This document shows, piece by piece, positions 47,550 through 59,256 of a DNA stretch of 64,000 bases. The DNA is from Strongyloides papillosus (lineage: Eukaryota; Nematoda; Chromadorea; Rhabditida; Strongyloididae), in NCBI GenBank assembly GCA_005656395.1, contig SRSI01000036.1, positions 326,385 to 390,384 of the forward strand, read 5' to 3'. The notes beneath the pieces were generated by a model. That model saw only the letters and a list, made by a program, of their open reading frames with translations, had not been told where the DNA came from and ran no database searches. Numbering within the stretch: position 1 is the first letter of the stretch; each line of letters opens with the position of its first letter. A program made the position numbers and the translations under genes.

Positions 47550-49100
47550 CAAGAAAATCAAAGTTTATTCACATTTAAAAATATTAAGAGACAACAAAAA
47601 GTGTTGTAAACGACGCAAAATATTGAGTTACTGCATAAATTTGTTTTTTTTAAATATTTTTGTTTGATATTTTAAAGTAATGTAACTGTTCTGTTCTTAA
47701 TATTTTTTTATGATATTATGCTCATTTTAGAGCCTAACTTGTTCTTTTATAGTATATCATGGAATATATTATCCGATATTATTTTAGTATTAGCACTTTT
47801 TTAAATTAAAATACTTTAAAGTTATTTTATTATAAACTATTATAAACAAAAGTGTATAATATTTTCTATAACTTTTCATAAGTTCGATTGTAAATTACCT
47901 TGAAAAACATTATAAATAAATTTAGGTTATCAAGTAGAAAATTATTTTATTTGATGTATAATACTCTAAAATAAATAACAATTAAAAGGATATCATACAT
48001 AAGTAAAAAAAGACAATATAAGTAATATTAATTAAATTTTTCATTTATTTATAGTCTCATTCCCATTAATCTATCAATCAATTTGTTTTCTTTTAGTCTT
48101 TAATAAATAAATATAATTTAATAGAAAAATATAATTTTACATAATATTAAATATTGTCTTGTTATTTATTGTAGAAAGCAACATAAATTTTAAGCCAAGA
48201 GTAATATCATAAAAAATGTCAACTTATTTAAGTAATTTTTTAATTATCGCTTTGATTTTTAGACGCGAAATAATTGAGATAAAATTATTTTCAAGTCAAA
48301 AAAATTAAATTTTTGATAGATGAAACAAAATTACTATATTTTTTAAAGAATTGCGTTTTTTTATGTGTAATTTATTGTTATATAACTGTTAGTGAAGTAT
48401 TTATATTTTTTAAGGTTAATTTAGAGAAACAGTCAAAATAGCTGTCTTTTATTCATCATGAAAAATATTAATTATATTTTTATTTGACAATAAATTAGAT
48501 TAAAAATAATCAACTAACAAATACTTCATTGTTTTTTAAACTGAAACATAATTGTTATATATAAAATAAGTTATTAGATAAAATATACTACATGTAAGAG
48601 CGAAAAAAATTGGTGTATTTAAAATATCGCGTTTATGGTGTAATGGTCAGCATGGCCGCCTTCCAAGCGGCCGATTCGGGTTCGATTCCCGATAAACGCA
48701 TCTACAAACTTTTTCCAAATAAAATTGTTTATTTTGTTTACTAATTTATATTTATTTAATTTTTTTTTACTATCAAATTGTTTTTATGTGACTTTTCTGT
48801 ATATTTATGTTATTTTATAAATTAAAATTTTTTTATATTTATTTCATTTTTATGTAAAAATTGTATTCAAAATAAATTCGTAGAGAACTTTTAATTCTTA
48901 TTCCCTTGGCATCTCTGTCAGTATGGTCTTTCGTATAATGTTTTATAACAGCCAAAATAACTAACAATATAATCAAATTGCTACAATTTGTAAATGAATT
49001 GTTATCATAAATCATTTATTATTAAATTAATAAATCTGTGGTTTGTAATCATTCAAAAAATACCTTTTTGTGCAACTAAATTTATTTAGAACATTTTTTA
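47550..49100. repeat. Segmental duplication carrying tRNA-Gly(TCC), copy 1
   Basis: Parallels 60630-62150 in the same orientation. Matching landmarks: CAACAAAAAGTGTTGTAAACGAC (47592), TAACTGTTAGTGAAGTATTTATAT (48382), CAGTCAAAATAGCTGTCTTTTATTC (48431), and the tRNA gene itself. The first 250 bp also contain, in inverted orientation, the right end of the 50298-51258 repeat family. Confidence 0.75.
48629..48700 (+). tRNA. tRNA-Gly (anticodon TCC)
   Basis: 72 bp. Acceptor GCGTTTA/TAAACGC pairs fully with discriminator A. The anticodon loop CTTCCAA sits on a strong GGCCGC/GCGGCC-type stem. The T-arm has GGGTTCGATTCCC. No intron, no encoded CCA. A T-run follows 12 bases later. Confidence 0.97.
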
Positions 49101-49947
49101 GATTAAAAAATTTAAAACAATATACAAAGTTTTCATTAATAAAAATATCTCTATAGTGGAAAAAAAAACTTATCTAAATTAACTAAATGTAATTTGGTCA
49201 TTTTTAAATATTTTGTTGTTTAAAAACAATTGTTTTTCTAACTGAAAACTTTTTATCAGGAATAAAGTTTGACAATATCTTATTTGATCTTTCAATAGTA
49301 GATAAAAATTTATTTAAGTTATTTTCTAACTCCATACAACCTTTCATAGTAAGAATTTGTAGTTAATTTGATATCTTTTTATCAGCAGTAAAATTGAATG
49401 AAAAGAGTAAATTAAAAGAATGTGTAATATGTCAATTTTTATTGAAAATTCAATAATGTAAAAATCCAGGTTTCACGAGAAAAATGATTTATTACTATCA
49501 GAAGAAGAAGATTAAAAAGCTTAATTAACTTTATTTGCTAACTTTAATATAGAGTAGTAAAGAAAAAATCAAAATATCATTTGTAGTTGACAATTTTTTA
49601 GCTACATAAAAATGTGCAACTCTATCATTTCTGATTGACAATCAAATTTCGAAATAATTGTAGGTATAAAAAGCAGCTAAATACGGCTTTATTTTTGATA
49701 AAAATATCTACAAATTTTATCAATAAAGAAATTATATAGTTTGTTTACAAATTTGAACTTACTGTTTTTTAATGATTCTTAAGTCGTTTGTGTACCAAAT
49801 TTTTTTATATATTAACAAATATTTAGAAAAAATAGTTATTATTTACTTTACACTTATTAGATACTTATGTATTAAAATACTCCAAAAAAATGCAAAGAAA
49901 AAATTCGAAAATTTCGAGCTTGAAAATATCCTAGGTGGTGTCTGGTA
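49101..49947. other. AT-rich spacer between tRNA-Gly and tRNA-Asp
   Basis: No gene or sharp repeat was found. An open frame at 49772-49957 runs into the tRNA and is chance. Confidence 0.5.
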
Positions 49948-50019
49948 TCTCTGGTAGTATAGTGGTGAGTATCCGCGCCTGTCACGTGCGAGACCGGGGT
50001 TCGATTCCCCGCCAGAGAG
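49948..50019 (+). tRNA. tRNA-Asp (anticodon GTC)
   Basis: 72 bp. Acceptor TCTCTGG/CCAGAGA with discriminator G. Anticodon loop CTGTCAC. T-arm GGGGTTCGATTCCCC. TTTCTTTTT directly downstream serves as pol III terminator. Confidence 0.97.
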
Positions 50020-50297
50020 TTTCTTTTTACTTTAGGACCCATAAAATACAGTTTGAGACATTTTAAACTTTAATTTCTTAACTACTTTTTATGTACAAAT
50101 TATAGTTAAAAAAAGGCACTTTTTTATATTTTAGTATTGTTTTTTTCTGTTCATTAATGTTATTTTACATTAAAAATATAAAAATATATAGTATAAGACT
50201 CAAAAAATACCAAAAAATGTTATGTACCTTCATAGTATAATTTTAGCTTTTCATATAAAAAATAACGTTTAGTATTACTTTTTTATCATTATGTATG

Positions 50298-51258
50298 CAC
50301 ACAAAAAAAATGGGACACACATTTGCGTAAAATGTAATAAATTTGTCCCACCTAATAAAATTTGAATTTTCTTGATTTGCGACTAATATTAACGTAATTA
50401 TTTCGTTCAGAAGATTAAGACAATAATTGAAATGAGTTCCTATTTGTCTATTATATTTTTTGTTTTTTTTAAACTTTAAGTTATTCCTTACAATACATTT
50501 TAAAATACAATATTAGAATTTAACTTTGTATAAGATTATAAATACTTCCATAAGGAGTATTTATTGGCATATGATAGTATTTTTTTAAAATGTTCTTCAA
50601 TTGTTTGAATTACTATAAATTAGATTTTTATATAAAGTCATACGCATCTGGTGATTCAACTTTTTAAAATGTTTTTCAAAATTATTTTTAAAAGTCAAAC
50701 TTATTAAAAGTTTGGAAACATTATGTGTTATGTTCACAATAAAAATAATTTCTAAATATTTCAAATTAAACAAGAAGAATAGCAATTACTTAAATAATAC
50801 TCTAAATTATTAATACTTTGTGTGGACAAATAATTATTAGTTTTCCTTATTATTGTTATAAAATTTTTAATTTTCCATAATTATTGTCGTTAGTAGAGTG
50901 CTTAATATAGTGATTTTTGCTAAAACGTTAGTAACTTTAAATAAAATTGACTTCTAATAACGTACTGCATAATATATCATAAAAAACAAATTAGATTTTA
51001 AATTAATTTCAATTTTTTTTTTTAAATTTCTAAGATTAAGAAAATGTTACATTACTTCGAAATATTAAAAGTATATATTTTTGTAAAAAAACGACCAATT
51101 TTTTGCGAAAACCTTATATTTTGCGTCATTTAAAACATTTTAGTTGTCGCTTGATATTTTTAAAATTTGAATAATTTGTAACATTTTAAAATGGTGGGAC
51201 ATTTTATTGCATTTTACGTAATAATGTCGAAATTTGTCCCAATTTTTTTTTGTGTGTG
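50298..51258. mobile_element. CACACAAAA TIR element, best-preserved copy of a local family
   Basis: CACACAAAAAAAATGGGAC (50298) is mirrored by GTCCCAATTTTTTTTTGTGTGTG ending at 51258. Inside, AAAATGTAATAAATTTGTCCCACC on the left mirrors GGTGGGACATTTTATTGCATTTT on the right. No coding sequence. Diverged relatives are at 52352-53633, 56200-56580, and inverted at 47570-47810 and 60640-60860. Confidence 0.78.
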
Positions 51259-51959
51259 GTAACTTCCTTTTAAAAAAAACATTTTAAATATGTTAAAATT
51301 ATTTTCAAGCATACAAATGTACCATATATTAAATATTGGTAATCACCTGTTTCGATTTTCAAACATAAATATCTTCGTATAACTGCACTCTTTCTTTGAA
51401 TCTTTCAAAATTCTTTTTCTATTTCTTATCTCATTTAATAAATTATTCACAATTCACTTTTTAATATATAAACATTTTTTAAAATACTTAAAAAATCAAA
51501 ATTGTAATGATCAACTATTTAAATTTTGTAATCAAATGTCATCAAAAAGAAATTGAAATAAATTCATTATTATAGAAATTTTTTTTTGTAGTTTTATTAT
51601 TCTAAAAGTTCGGACAAAAGCATTATTTTGTTGAAAATACATTATTTTTGCTCTTAAAAATATTTATATTAATGTAATTTTTAATGATATCTTATTAATT
51701 TTTTAAATCACAAAGCAACTGTAATTTCATAAAGGATACGTAATTTCTTAAGAGTCTATAAAAAATTTCCTAATGAAATTAATGCTATAATCAAAGTATC
51801 ATTCTTTTATTTAATATGGAAATTAAAATTATGAATTTTGTATAACAAAAATCATCAGTGTAAATTCAAAGCTTTTACACAACAAGAAAGAATTTATTTA
51901 ATTGATGATTTCAAATAATTCAATATTTTATAGTGAAATCATTAATTTTACAGACTAAA

Positions 51960-52351
51960 ATTTGTTCCAAAGAGACATCCAAATGTGTGAAATATTATTT
52001 AAAATTACATTTAAAATACGACCTCTGTATGTTATTATTAGAAACCATTTCTGATTTCATTTAAAAATTTTAAGAACTGAATAACCAACCTCAGAAATCA
52101 TTAATTATCTCTAATCGGGTTTTAAAAACCAATAACTTCATACTAATACTAACCCACATCTTTTTCATTACATTCACATACAATTTTTATGTCAGTTAAT
52201 ACACAGCGAATACATTTATATCGTTATAAGATTGACGTTTTAGTGAAAATGCCGATAAAACAACTACATTATAAATAAAAACAACATTTTGAAGTTCTTA
52301 AATATTACAATCTACGAAATTTATTTCAACATCTTTAAAAAGTGAATTTAC
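51960..52351 (+). repeat. Diverged duplicate block, copy 1
   Basis: Related to 57060-57440 in the same orientation. Shared landmarks: TTTCTGATTTCATTTAAAAATTTT, ACTAACCCACATCTTTT, ACACAGCGAATACATTTAT and ACAACTACATTATAAATAA. Confidence 0.65.
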
Positions 52352-53633
52352 ACACAAAAATAAAAAAGAGTAAAAATTGATGAAAAATATATTAATAATT
52401 TCTCGCCTAATAAAAATTAAATTTTTTTTGACTTTTAACTAATTTTACTGTTAACATTTTGCTTATGAAGGCTAAAACAATAACTATAAATTTATTAAAA
52501 TAAGTTGAAATTTTTATCTTAAAACATAAATTTTTTTCTACAACACATTCTAAATTACAGGATTGAATCTTATTTTTTTGTAAATTTATTAGTGCTTTCA
52601 CAAAAAGCGTTTATTAACATATCATGTTATATTTTTTAAAATGTTTCAATAGTTGAAGTTATTATTAGATATAATTTTTTATGAAATTATAATAATCAAA
52701 TAGTTTAACTTTTTTATACTATTTTTCAAAATTAAACTTATAAAAGTTATAATAACATTATGTTTTTTTGGGACCCACCACTTTTGCTGAATTTTCAGGC
52801 AAAACATACATATAAAAAAGAACTGTTGTTCAAATAGTGTCGCTTTTTTTTAAAAATAATATTTTAAAATGAGAATTAATTGTTTTTTTAATAAGCAATC
52901 AAATATATATTCTTTAAAACATATTAAATATAAAAACTATGGTAAAATCCACTAAAAATTTATTTTTTTTCAAATTTTGTGTCCCTCTCTCCAATTTCTA
53001 TATGAGGTAAATGATGACGGCAGTGCCAAACAAGTGGTGCATTGCACTATCTTTACCAGAAAATAAATAAGACTATTGTAATTTCCTTGAAAATTACATA
53101 AAATGCATTTTTCTAATAATCGTTAACATTTTCGTGCCGAGTAAAATGCTTCATTATTTCAGAAACCATTCTGAAAAGGCTTTTATATATATACGTTTTG
53201 CCTGAACGTTCAGGCAGAATTACAGTTTGCGTTTTTTTTCATGGTTAGTATATAACTTTAAAGTATTTAAATTTATATAGTTAAATAATCATTGCGTTTC
53301 TTCAATACTGTTATAAAATTTTTAAATTTCTGAATCTATTGTTATTGGTAAAAAGTTTAAAGAATGATTTTTGTTAAGAACACTAACAATTTTACACGAA
53401 ATTGACTTTTAATAATATATTTTATAATACATTATAGAAAACAAATTAGTTCTTACATGAAAATAATCTAATAATAAAATATTAAGATTAAAAAAGTTAC
53501 ATTACTTCAAATTATCAAACATATATTTCTACTGTCGCTTTTTGATATTTTTACGATTAGAATAAAATTTAGTTTTTTACGTAGGTGTAGCATTATATTT
53601 AATGTAAAATTGTTCTATTTTTTTTGTGTTTAT
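52352..53633. mobile_element. Diverged CACACAAAA element with a nested TIR insert
   Basis: The left end ACACACAAAAATAAAA (52352) and right end TTTTTTTTGTGTTT are weak forms of the 50298-51258 ends, and the last 150 bp align with that element (TGTCGCTTTTTGATATTTTTA). Nested within it, GAATTTTCAGGCAAAACAT (52790) and TACGTTTTGCCTGAACG (53197) are inverted ends of a roughly 450-bp insert that also carries GACGGCAGTGCCA (53019), as in the dispersed repeat at 60066. Confidence 0.5.
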
Positions 53634-54776
53634 TCAAATTGATACAATAATAAAAGCATGATTTTATTCTAAGAACTGATAAGATTTTTTAAAACATATA
53701 GTAAATACAAAATATAAATTTCCGTAGTAGAGACTGAATCCATTAACATGTCTTACATGATTGTTTTAGTTCAAATCTAAATTTAAACTTTTAAAATCTA
53801 TCTTTGTATAAAGCCTTATTAATAAAGAAAAAAAATTGTTAACTTAATGCACCAATCGATTGACATATTTCTAATTGATTGATTCTACACTTTCGATTCA
53901 CTCTCATTACAATTATCTTTCTCTTAAAATAATACTTTAAAATAGTTATTAAACCCTTCATTTTTCTATATTTGCAAATTTATAGAAAGAACCAAATTTT
54001 AACAACTTCCTAGAAAATGTTTAAAGATTCATTCATATCATATCTAAAATAAAAAATTTATTGGAATTAAAATTATTCTCTAAAAAGATGTGTTTTAAAA
54101 AAAAATTGTGATATTAATTTTTCGTTTCTACTAATTCCATGATAGAATACATTAAAAGTAAAAATTAATTAAAATAATTTCATAAAAAACTTTTTTAAAT
54201 GTAAATTAGTTTTTGTGGTCTAAAATCATTAAAATCTATATCTTAAGATTTCTATTAAATAACTGATAATGATTATAAAAACTATTGCTAAAATGTAAAC
54301 TAAATCTCTTGTCCCATTAGAGATAAAGAATCACAGAAAAAGTAGAATGTAAATTTTATATGATTGAAAAAAATATTTTAAAATGTCTTTTTATTTAGAA
54401 AATTTGTGCTGTAAATGAAAAATTTATAAGATCAAAACAATTCTTCCAAATTAAACTAGCAAAAAATTTTTTAAAATCGTAATTAATCTTGTTATACTTT
54501 CTATACATATTGATTATTATTATAAATTTTTCACTTAAAATATTAGTACTATAAGATGTCATGGCACAACATATTTACTTTATGTTACTCCTAAACTACG
54601 CATTTTTTTTATAGTAGAAAGCTAATAAATTTTATTAAAACGTCTAACAAATTTATTTATTTATTAAAAAAATCTATATCAATGTAAACGATGAATTATT
54701 TTAATTTTTGATAAAAATAAATATTTTAAAGGTATAAAAAAGTAGTAATTTTTCATTATAACATGCTATTTTAATA
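53634..54776. other. AT-rich region before the small secreted protein gene
   Basis: No gene supported. TATAAAAAAG at 54732-54741 lies about 40 bp before the ATG of the next gene and could be its TATA box. Confidence 0.45.
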
Positions 54777-55109
54777 ATGAAAAGTATTAAATTAGTTATT
54801 GTATTTATATTACTCATTAATATATTATTAACTGAATCTTTTGAAAGCAAAAATGATTTAGTTTCTAATAACATTGAAAGCATTGATAATTTACAACAGC
54901 TGGCTATTTTAAATGATGAAGAAGATACAAACTCAATTGAAAAAAGACAAAGTAGACCGAAAAAAAGTAAAGCAAAAAAAAGAAGAAATAAAAGAAGAAG
55001 AATACAACAAGTTAAAAATGCATTAACGCAATTACAATCACAAATTGCCTCTATAGCTACAAGATTGGACACATTAACAACAACAGTAAGACCTAATGGA
55101 AGACGTTGA
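54777..55109 (+). CDS. Small secreted protein with a basic central region
   Basis: 110 aa, single exon. The N-terminus is a clear signal peptide (two lysines within the first five residues, then a hydrophobic run LVIVFILLINILL), followed by an acidic segment (NDEEDTNSIEKRQ), a strongly basic block (RPKKSKAKKRRNKRRR, about 58-75) and a polar helix with repeated glutamine and leucine (LTQLQSQIASIATRLDTL). The KR in IEKRQ is a plausible prohormone-convertase site that would release a basic peptide with an N-terminal glutamine. No family recognised. The codon pattern and signal peptide favour a real gene. A candidate TATA box lies just upstream. The antisense frame of similar length is its shadow. 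Confidence 0.6.
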   Translation: MKSIKLVIVFILLINILLTESFESKNDLVSNNIESIDNLQQLAILNDEEDTNSIEKRQSRPKKSKAKKRRNKRRRIQQVKNALTQLQSQIASIATRLDTLTTTVRPNGRR

Positions 55110-56199
55110 GAATAAAATATTCAAACTAAAAAACTCTTTTCAAATATTTTTTTATTTTCTACAATATATAAAATATTTTTTGTTCTTAAACTGGCAAAAA
55201 ATCTGCAGATAATTAATCATATGTTTTTGTCATTAAAAACATTTTTGTTTTGAAAAGTGTAAACTTTTTAGTTCATTGAAAACACTATTGTTAATTACAT
55301 CTATAATATATTTTTTATTTTTATATAGATTTATGTCCATTTTAAAATAAACTTTTATAAAAAATTTATATGTGCTTTTTTTATCAAAATATTTTATATG
55401 TTGATTTTTATAAGATTTTAAAAAACGATTTAAAAGGATTAAATTTTAAAAATTATATCAATATTGTTAATAAATATAAAATATCTAACATTTAAAGTAA
55501 AAATAAGAAAGAAGTGCCACAAATAAAAACATTTAAACCACTTCACTACGTTAAAAAACAAATCTGTATTCTTTTTTGTGTATAATCATATATTTATAGA
55601 ATTACAATTTTACAAAACATTTAAATATTTGTTAATGAATGTTATTAAAAAATTTTAAACATTTATCCGTCAAACTTTTATTTAACTTTTAAAATTTGCA
55701 TTTACACGTCAATATATAGATTGTCTCAAAAGTTTTGTCGTTTTTTTTAATTACATTTTTTAATGATTTAAAAGGAGACGATTTTATTAAAAATCTAATT
55801 TTTTAAATACAATAAAAATAGATATAAGCTGTAATATAATTTAGTAATATTCAAGTTAATGGTTATCACCGCACATATTTATCAATTGAAAAATATGATT
55901 ATTAGTGTATAAGAATAAGTTATTATTGTAATTAGATAAAACCACTTCTTAACATTATATTTGTATAATTACAAATTATCATATTATCAATACTTAATTT
56001 TTTTGTTAAAGAGTGAATGTAATTATCCATTATTTTAGATACTGTGTCTTCCAAGAGTTTTAACTAAGATATAATAAACTGAAGCTTAAAAATTTTATGT
56101 CGAACATTTGAAAAGATGTATTAATGTTAAAAGAGTTTAGTAATTGTTCTCAAAATATCAAGATGCATAAATGAACCTTGAATAATAAAACATTCATTT
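55110..56199. other. AT-rich region downstream of the secreted-protein gene
   Basis: No supported gene. The left boundary of the third CACACAAAA family copy is probably lost somewhere in here. Confidence 0.45.
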
Positions 56200-56580
56200 G
56201 TAGAATTTTCGCTTCTAATAAAGATTTTTTAAATTATGTTACTTGAAAACTACTTTTAATGACCTATTATATAATATGTTTTCAAAACTGAAAAAGAAAA
56301 AATAGATTACTAGTAACGTATTTTATAATATATTCTAATACAAGTTAGACTTTAAAATTAGCATGATATTATACAAAATATTAAAATTCAATAACAGTTT
56401 ACATTGTTTCGAAATATTGAACATATACATTTTTGTAAAATAAAAAGAACACTTTATGGTAAAACCTAATGATGTTCTTCGTTTTAAACATTTTTTTGTC
56501 GCTTGATATTTTTTTATAGGTAGAGCTCTTTATTACATTTACTAAGAATTGTTAAAATTTGTCTCATTTTTTTTTGTTTA
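56200..56580. repeat. Partial copy of the CACACAAAA family, right end
   Basis: TTACATTGTTTCGAAATATTGAACATATAC (56399) and TTTTTTTGTCGCTTGATATTTTT match 51040-51160, and the segment ends with AAATTTGTCTCATTTTTTTTTG, a decayed form of the 51258 end. Confidence 0.6.
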
Positions 56581-56714
56581 TATCATATTAAAAAAAATTC
56601 TACACTAATTTAATATCATTAAATATGTTTTAATAAAATTTTTAATGTAGTTTGTATTACTAGTGTTCATAGTAAAATAACATTTTTAATAATTATGTGA
56701 AAAATAATTATAAC

Positions 56715-56834
56715 GTTTTATGCTCATATTCGGCTGAAATACACCGAATCCCGTCCGATCTCTAAAGCGAATCAATCGAAAGATATTTTAATACTTGGAT
56801 AAGAAACTTCTTGGAAACTATTAGTGGTGTAAGT
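56715..56834 (+). pseudogene. 5S rRNA relic, copy 1
   Basis: 120 bp, the normal 5S length. The core AATCCCGTCCGATCTC matches the conserved CATCCCGTCCGATCTG part of 5S rRNA, followed by TACTTGGAT and an AAGTC end, then T8 as a pol III terminator. The second half, including the internal promoter C box (TGGATAAGAAACTTCTTGG), is strongly changed, so it is a pseudogene or 5S-derived relic. Confidence 0.8.
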
Positions 56835-57059
56835 CTTTTTTTTAATCTTGTTTATATAAAATAATTACAATAACAACTTTTTAAGCAAATAATTTTTACT
56901 ATCTTATAAGAAGTTTAAATAATTACCAAAAAAAAATAGCAAAATAAATAAAATTTTAGTTATCATTTTGATTTTAATTTATTTTTCTTATGTATAATTT
57001 TAAATTCTAGATGTAGTTAGAACAACTAAATATATACTTATAATAAGTATTAGTTAATA

Positions 57060-57440
57060 TATTTCATTCAGAAAAATGTTTAAAATATTAGGAGCTATTT
57101 CTAGCTTCATTCAAAAATTTTGAAAGCTGAAGAATTACCTTCAGAATTCAATTTTACCTTTAAATTAAGTTATTTAAACCGAAATTTTTATAATAATATT
57201 AACTCACATCTTTTACATTTCATTCGTTTACAATTTTTTACCAATTAATATGCAGCGAATGTATGTGTATTATATAAAAGATAATTGTTTTAATAAAGAT
57301 GCAAAAAACAACTATATAATGAATAATAGCAATATTTTCGAAGTTTTTAAATATAAAAATTAAACAAGATTAATTTTTAAAAAGTGTACTTATCACAATG
57401 AAATAATTCTTCATTTATTTTATATCATTATTAATATTTA
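57060..57440 (+). repeat. Diverged duplicate block, copy 2
   Basis: Related to 51960-52351. Landmarks TTAACTCACATCTTTTACATT, ATGCAGCGAATGTATG, AACAACTATATAATGAATAA. Confidence 0.65.
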
Positions 57441-57511
57441 TGTAGAAAACAATTCTAGTGTCTTGCTTTTATAGACACAAAATCAAAATGTTAACCATAG
57501 TTGACAATCTA

Positions 57512-57628
57512 ACTTTGAGTATATCCTGCTTAATGTACTGAATTCCGTTTGATTTTCGAAGTGAATTGCCTGTAAATTACCTTATAACTTGGATGGAAGA
57601 CCTATTTACAAATTTTAATAGCATAAGC
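57512..57628 (+). pseudogene. 5S rRNA relic, copy 2
   Basis: About 117 bp, same orientation as the relic 0.8 kb upstream, more decayed. AATTCCGTTTGATTTTCGAAG corresponds to the CATCCCGTCCGATCTGGCAAG core, ACTTGGATGGAAGACC to the TACTTGGATCGGAGACG promoter region, and GCATAAGCC to the 3' end, then T6. Confidence 0.7.
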
Positions 57629-58262
57629 CTTTTTTATTTTCTTTTATAAACGTTTCTTTAGTAAAAAAGGTAAAATTTTATTATTTTGGTGTTTACTTGA
57701 TATTATATAATACATTATGTATAATTTTATCGCCATTTTCATTTATAACAAAGTGAAAATTATCAAGATACTTTACTTCAAGCGTTTCAAGGACTCGTTG
57801 TATATTCAAAATTATGTATCTAGAAAAATAGAAATTACAAATCTTTTATAACTCAAGTTAAAAGAGTATTAATAATGATACAGTTTAGTTCAATAACTAT
57901 CTTTTTTTCTTTTATCGACAAATGATAGCTATTTTATTTAATAAATAACCATCTTTTAACATAAGCTATTAATTACGTGTTGTGAAAAAATTTTATATAG
58001 TCTTTCGTTAATTTAGTTAATAAAAAGCATTTGTAACAATAGTTTTTGTTAACATTAAATTCCAATGATCGTATTGATGAAATTTTATTTTATTTAAAAT
58101 CATTGCTATTTTCCTAAGCATAAAAATTAACTAACGATTTAAATGTATTTATTAGATGAAAGAAATAAATCATTTGAAAATGTTTGGACAAATTTTTTTT
58201 GAGTAGAATAATATTTTGCCTTTTTGACGTAAAATCTTGAAGAAAAAGGGTCGCCACGCGTA
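57629..58262. other. AT-rich spacer upstream of tRNA-Asn
   Basis: Nothing supported. Confidence 0.5.
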
Positions 58263-58264
58263 GC

Positions 58265-58333
<69 letters not shown>

Positions 58334-58336
58334 GCG
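58263..58336 (+). tRNA. tRNA-Asn (anticodon GTT)
   Basis: 74 bp. Acceptor GCCTCCG/CGGGGGC (one G-T pair), discriminator G. D-arm GGCGCAATCGGTTAGCGCG, anticodon loop CTGTTAA on TCGG/CCGA, T-arm GGTGGTTCAAGCCCACC. Very close to the general eukaryotic tRNA-Asn. Confidence 0.97.
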
Positions 58337-58798
58337 TTTATTTCTCCTTTTGATATCAGTTCCTGCACAAAATTACTTCTAAATTCAAAGTAAAGCAAGG
58401 TTTTGGAATAGTGAACGAATTTGTCTTGGTACAGTAGTGTTTTGTGTGATAATAAAATGCTTTATTACATATTCTTAAAGATTTAGCAACATTTTAGCAA
58501 AAACTAAGCTTTCGTTCGAATTTACTTCCATAAGAAGTAGTTTTTAACCGTAACTTTAACTTTCTTTTTCTGAATTACTTAAAACATAATGTATCTTTTA
58601 AATTTTGATAAAATGTTTATTTTGAAAACAAGTGTGTTCACTGTTTTAGAAAAAATTCAAAAGTAATTCACAATGTCTAACTAACTAATCTTTCCCTAGT
58701 TTTCTCCTAATTGTTTACTTATACGAGATTTCAATAATAGAAGAATACGAACATAAGAGTTTTGTTTTTGTAGTATTACAGATATAAAATGTGACCTT
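58337..58798. other. Spacer between tRNA-Asn and tRNA-Ile
   Basis: Nothing supported. Confidence 0.5.
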
Positions 58799-58892
58799 TG
58801 CCCCATACCAGGCTCGAACTGGTGACCTTGGCATTGCTTAGAACAGATTTAACTTATAAGTACCACGCACTAACCAACTGCGCCAATGGGGC
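58799..58892 (-). tRNA. tRNA-Ile (anticodon TAT) with an intron
   Basis: 94 bp including an intron of about 20 bp placed just 3' of the anticodon (loop CTTATAA). Acceptor GCCCCAT/ATGGGGC with discriminator A. Anticodon stem TGGTA/TGCCA. T-arm with GTTCGAG. An intron at this position is usual for eukaryotic tRNA-Ile(TAT). The variable loop is short, so it is not one of the nematode long-variable-arm tRNA-Ile(UAU) forms. Confidence 0.93.
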
Positions 58893-59183
58893 TTGAAAAG
58901 AGAACGACAACTAATTGATCATTACGAATTAAAAATTATATACATTAAAGTTTAATGATTTTCTTTAGTTCTAAAAAAAATAAGCAGTTTTGTAAATTAT
59001 TAATAATCTAAATATTCAGAGATTTGATAATTCAACAAATTGGCATAAAAAACTGAGGATACTGAGAAATGCAGTTATAAATAATTTATTATTCAATTAG
59101 CCAATATTGCAAATCTTGACTTCTAAAATTGACTGTATAAAGAATTAAGCGTGGTTACCAATCAGGGTGTGCTCGGATTCACA

Positions 59184-59256
59184 GCCACATTGGCTCAGTG
59201 GTAGTAGCGTCGGTCTTGTAAACCGAAGGTCGCTGGTTCAATCCCAGCATGTGGCA
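59184..59256 (+). tRNA. tRNA-Thr (anticodon TGT)
   Basis: 73 bp. Acceptor GCCACAT/ATGTGGC with discriminator A. Anticodon loop CTTGTAA on CGGT/ACCG. T-arm GCTGGTTCAATCCCAGC. Terminator T-run is weak. Confidence 0.95.

Noticed and set aside
54701..55072. 123-codon minus-strand frame
   Set aside because: Antisense of the secreted-protein gene; the plus frame has the signal peptide and a candidate TATA box.
56835..57511. Spliced-leader RNA gene between the 5S relics
   Set aside because: No sequence resembling a nematode SL1 leader was found on either strand.
58799..58892. Possible nematode long-variable-arm tRNA that decodes leucine codons with a Gly or Ile anticodon
   Set aside because: The extra bases lie next to the anticodon, where a tRNA intron belongs, and the variable loop is short.
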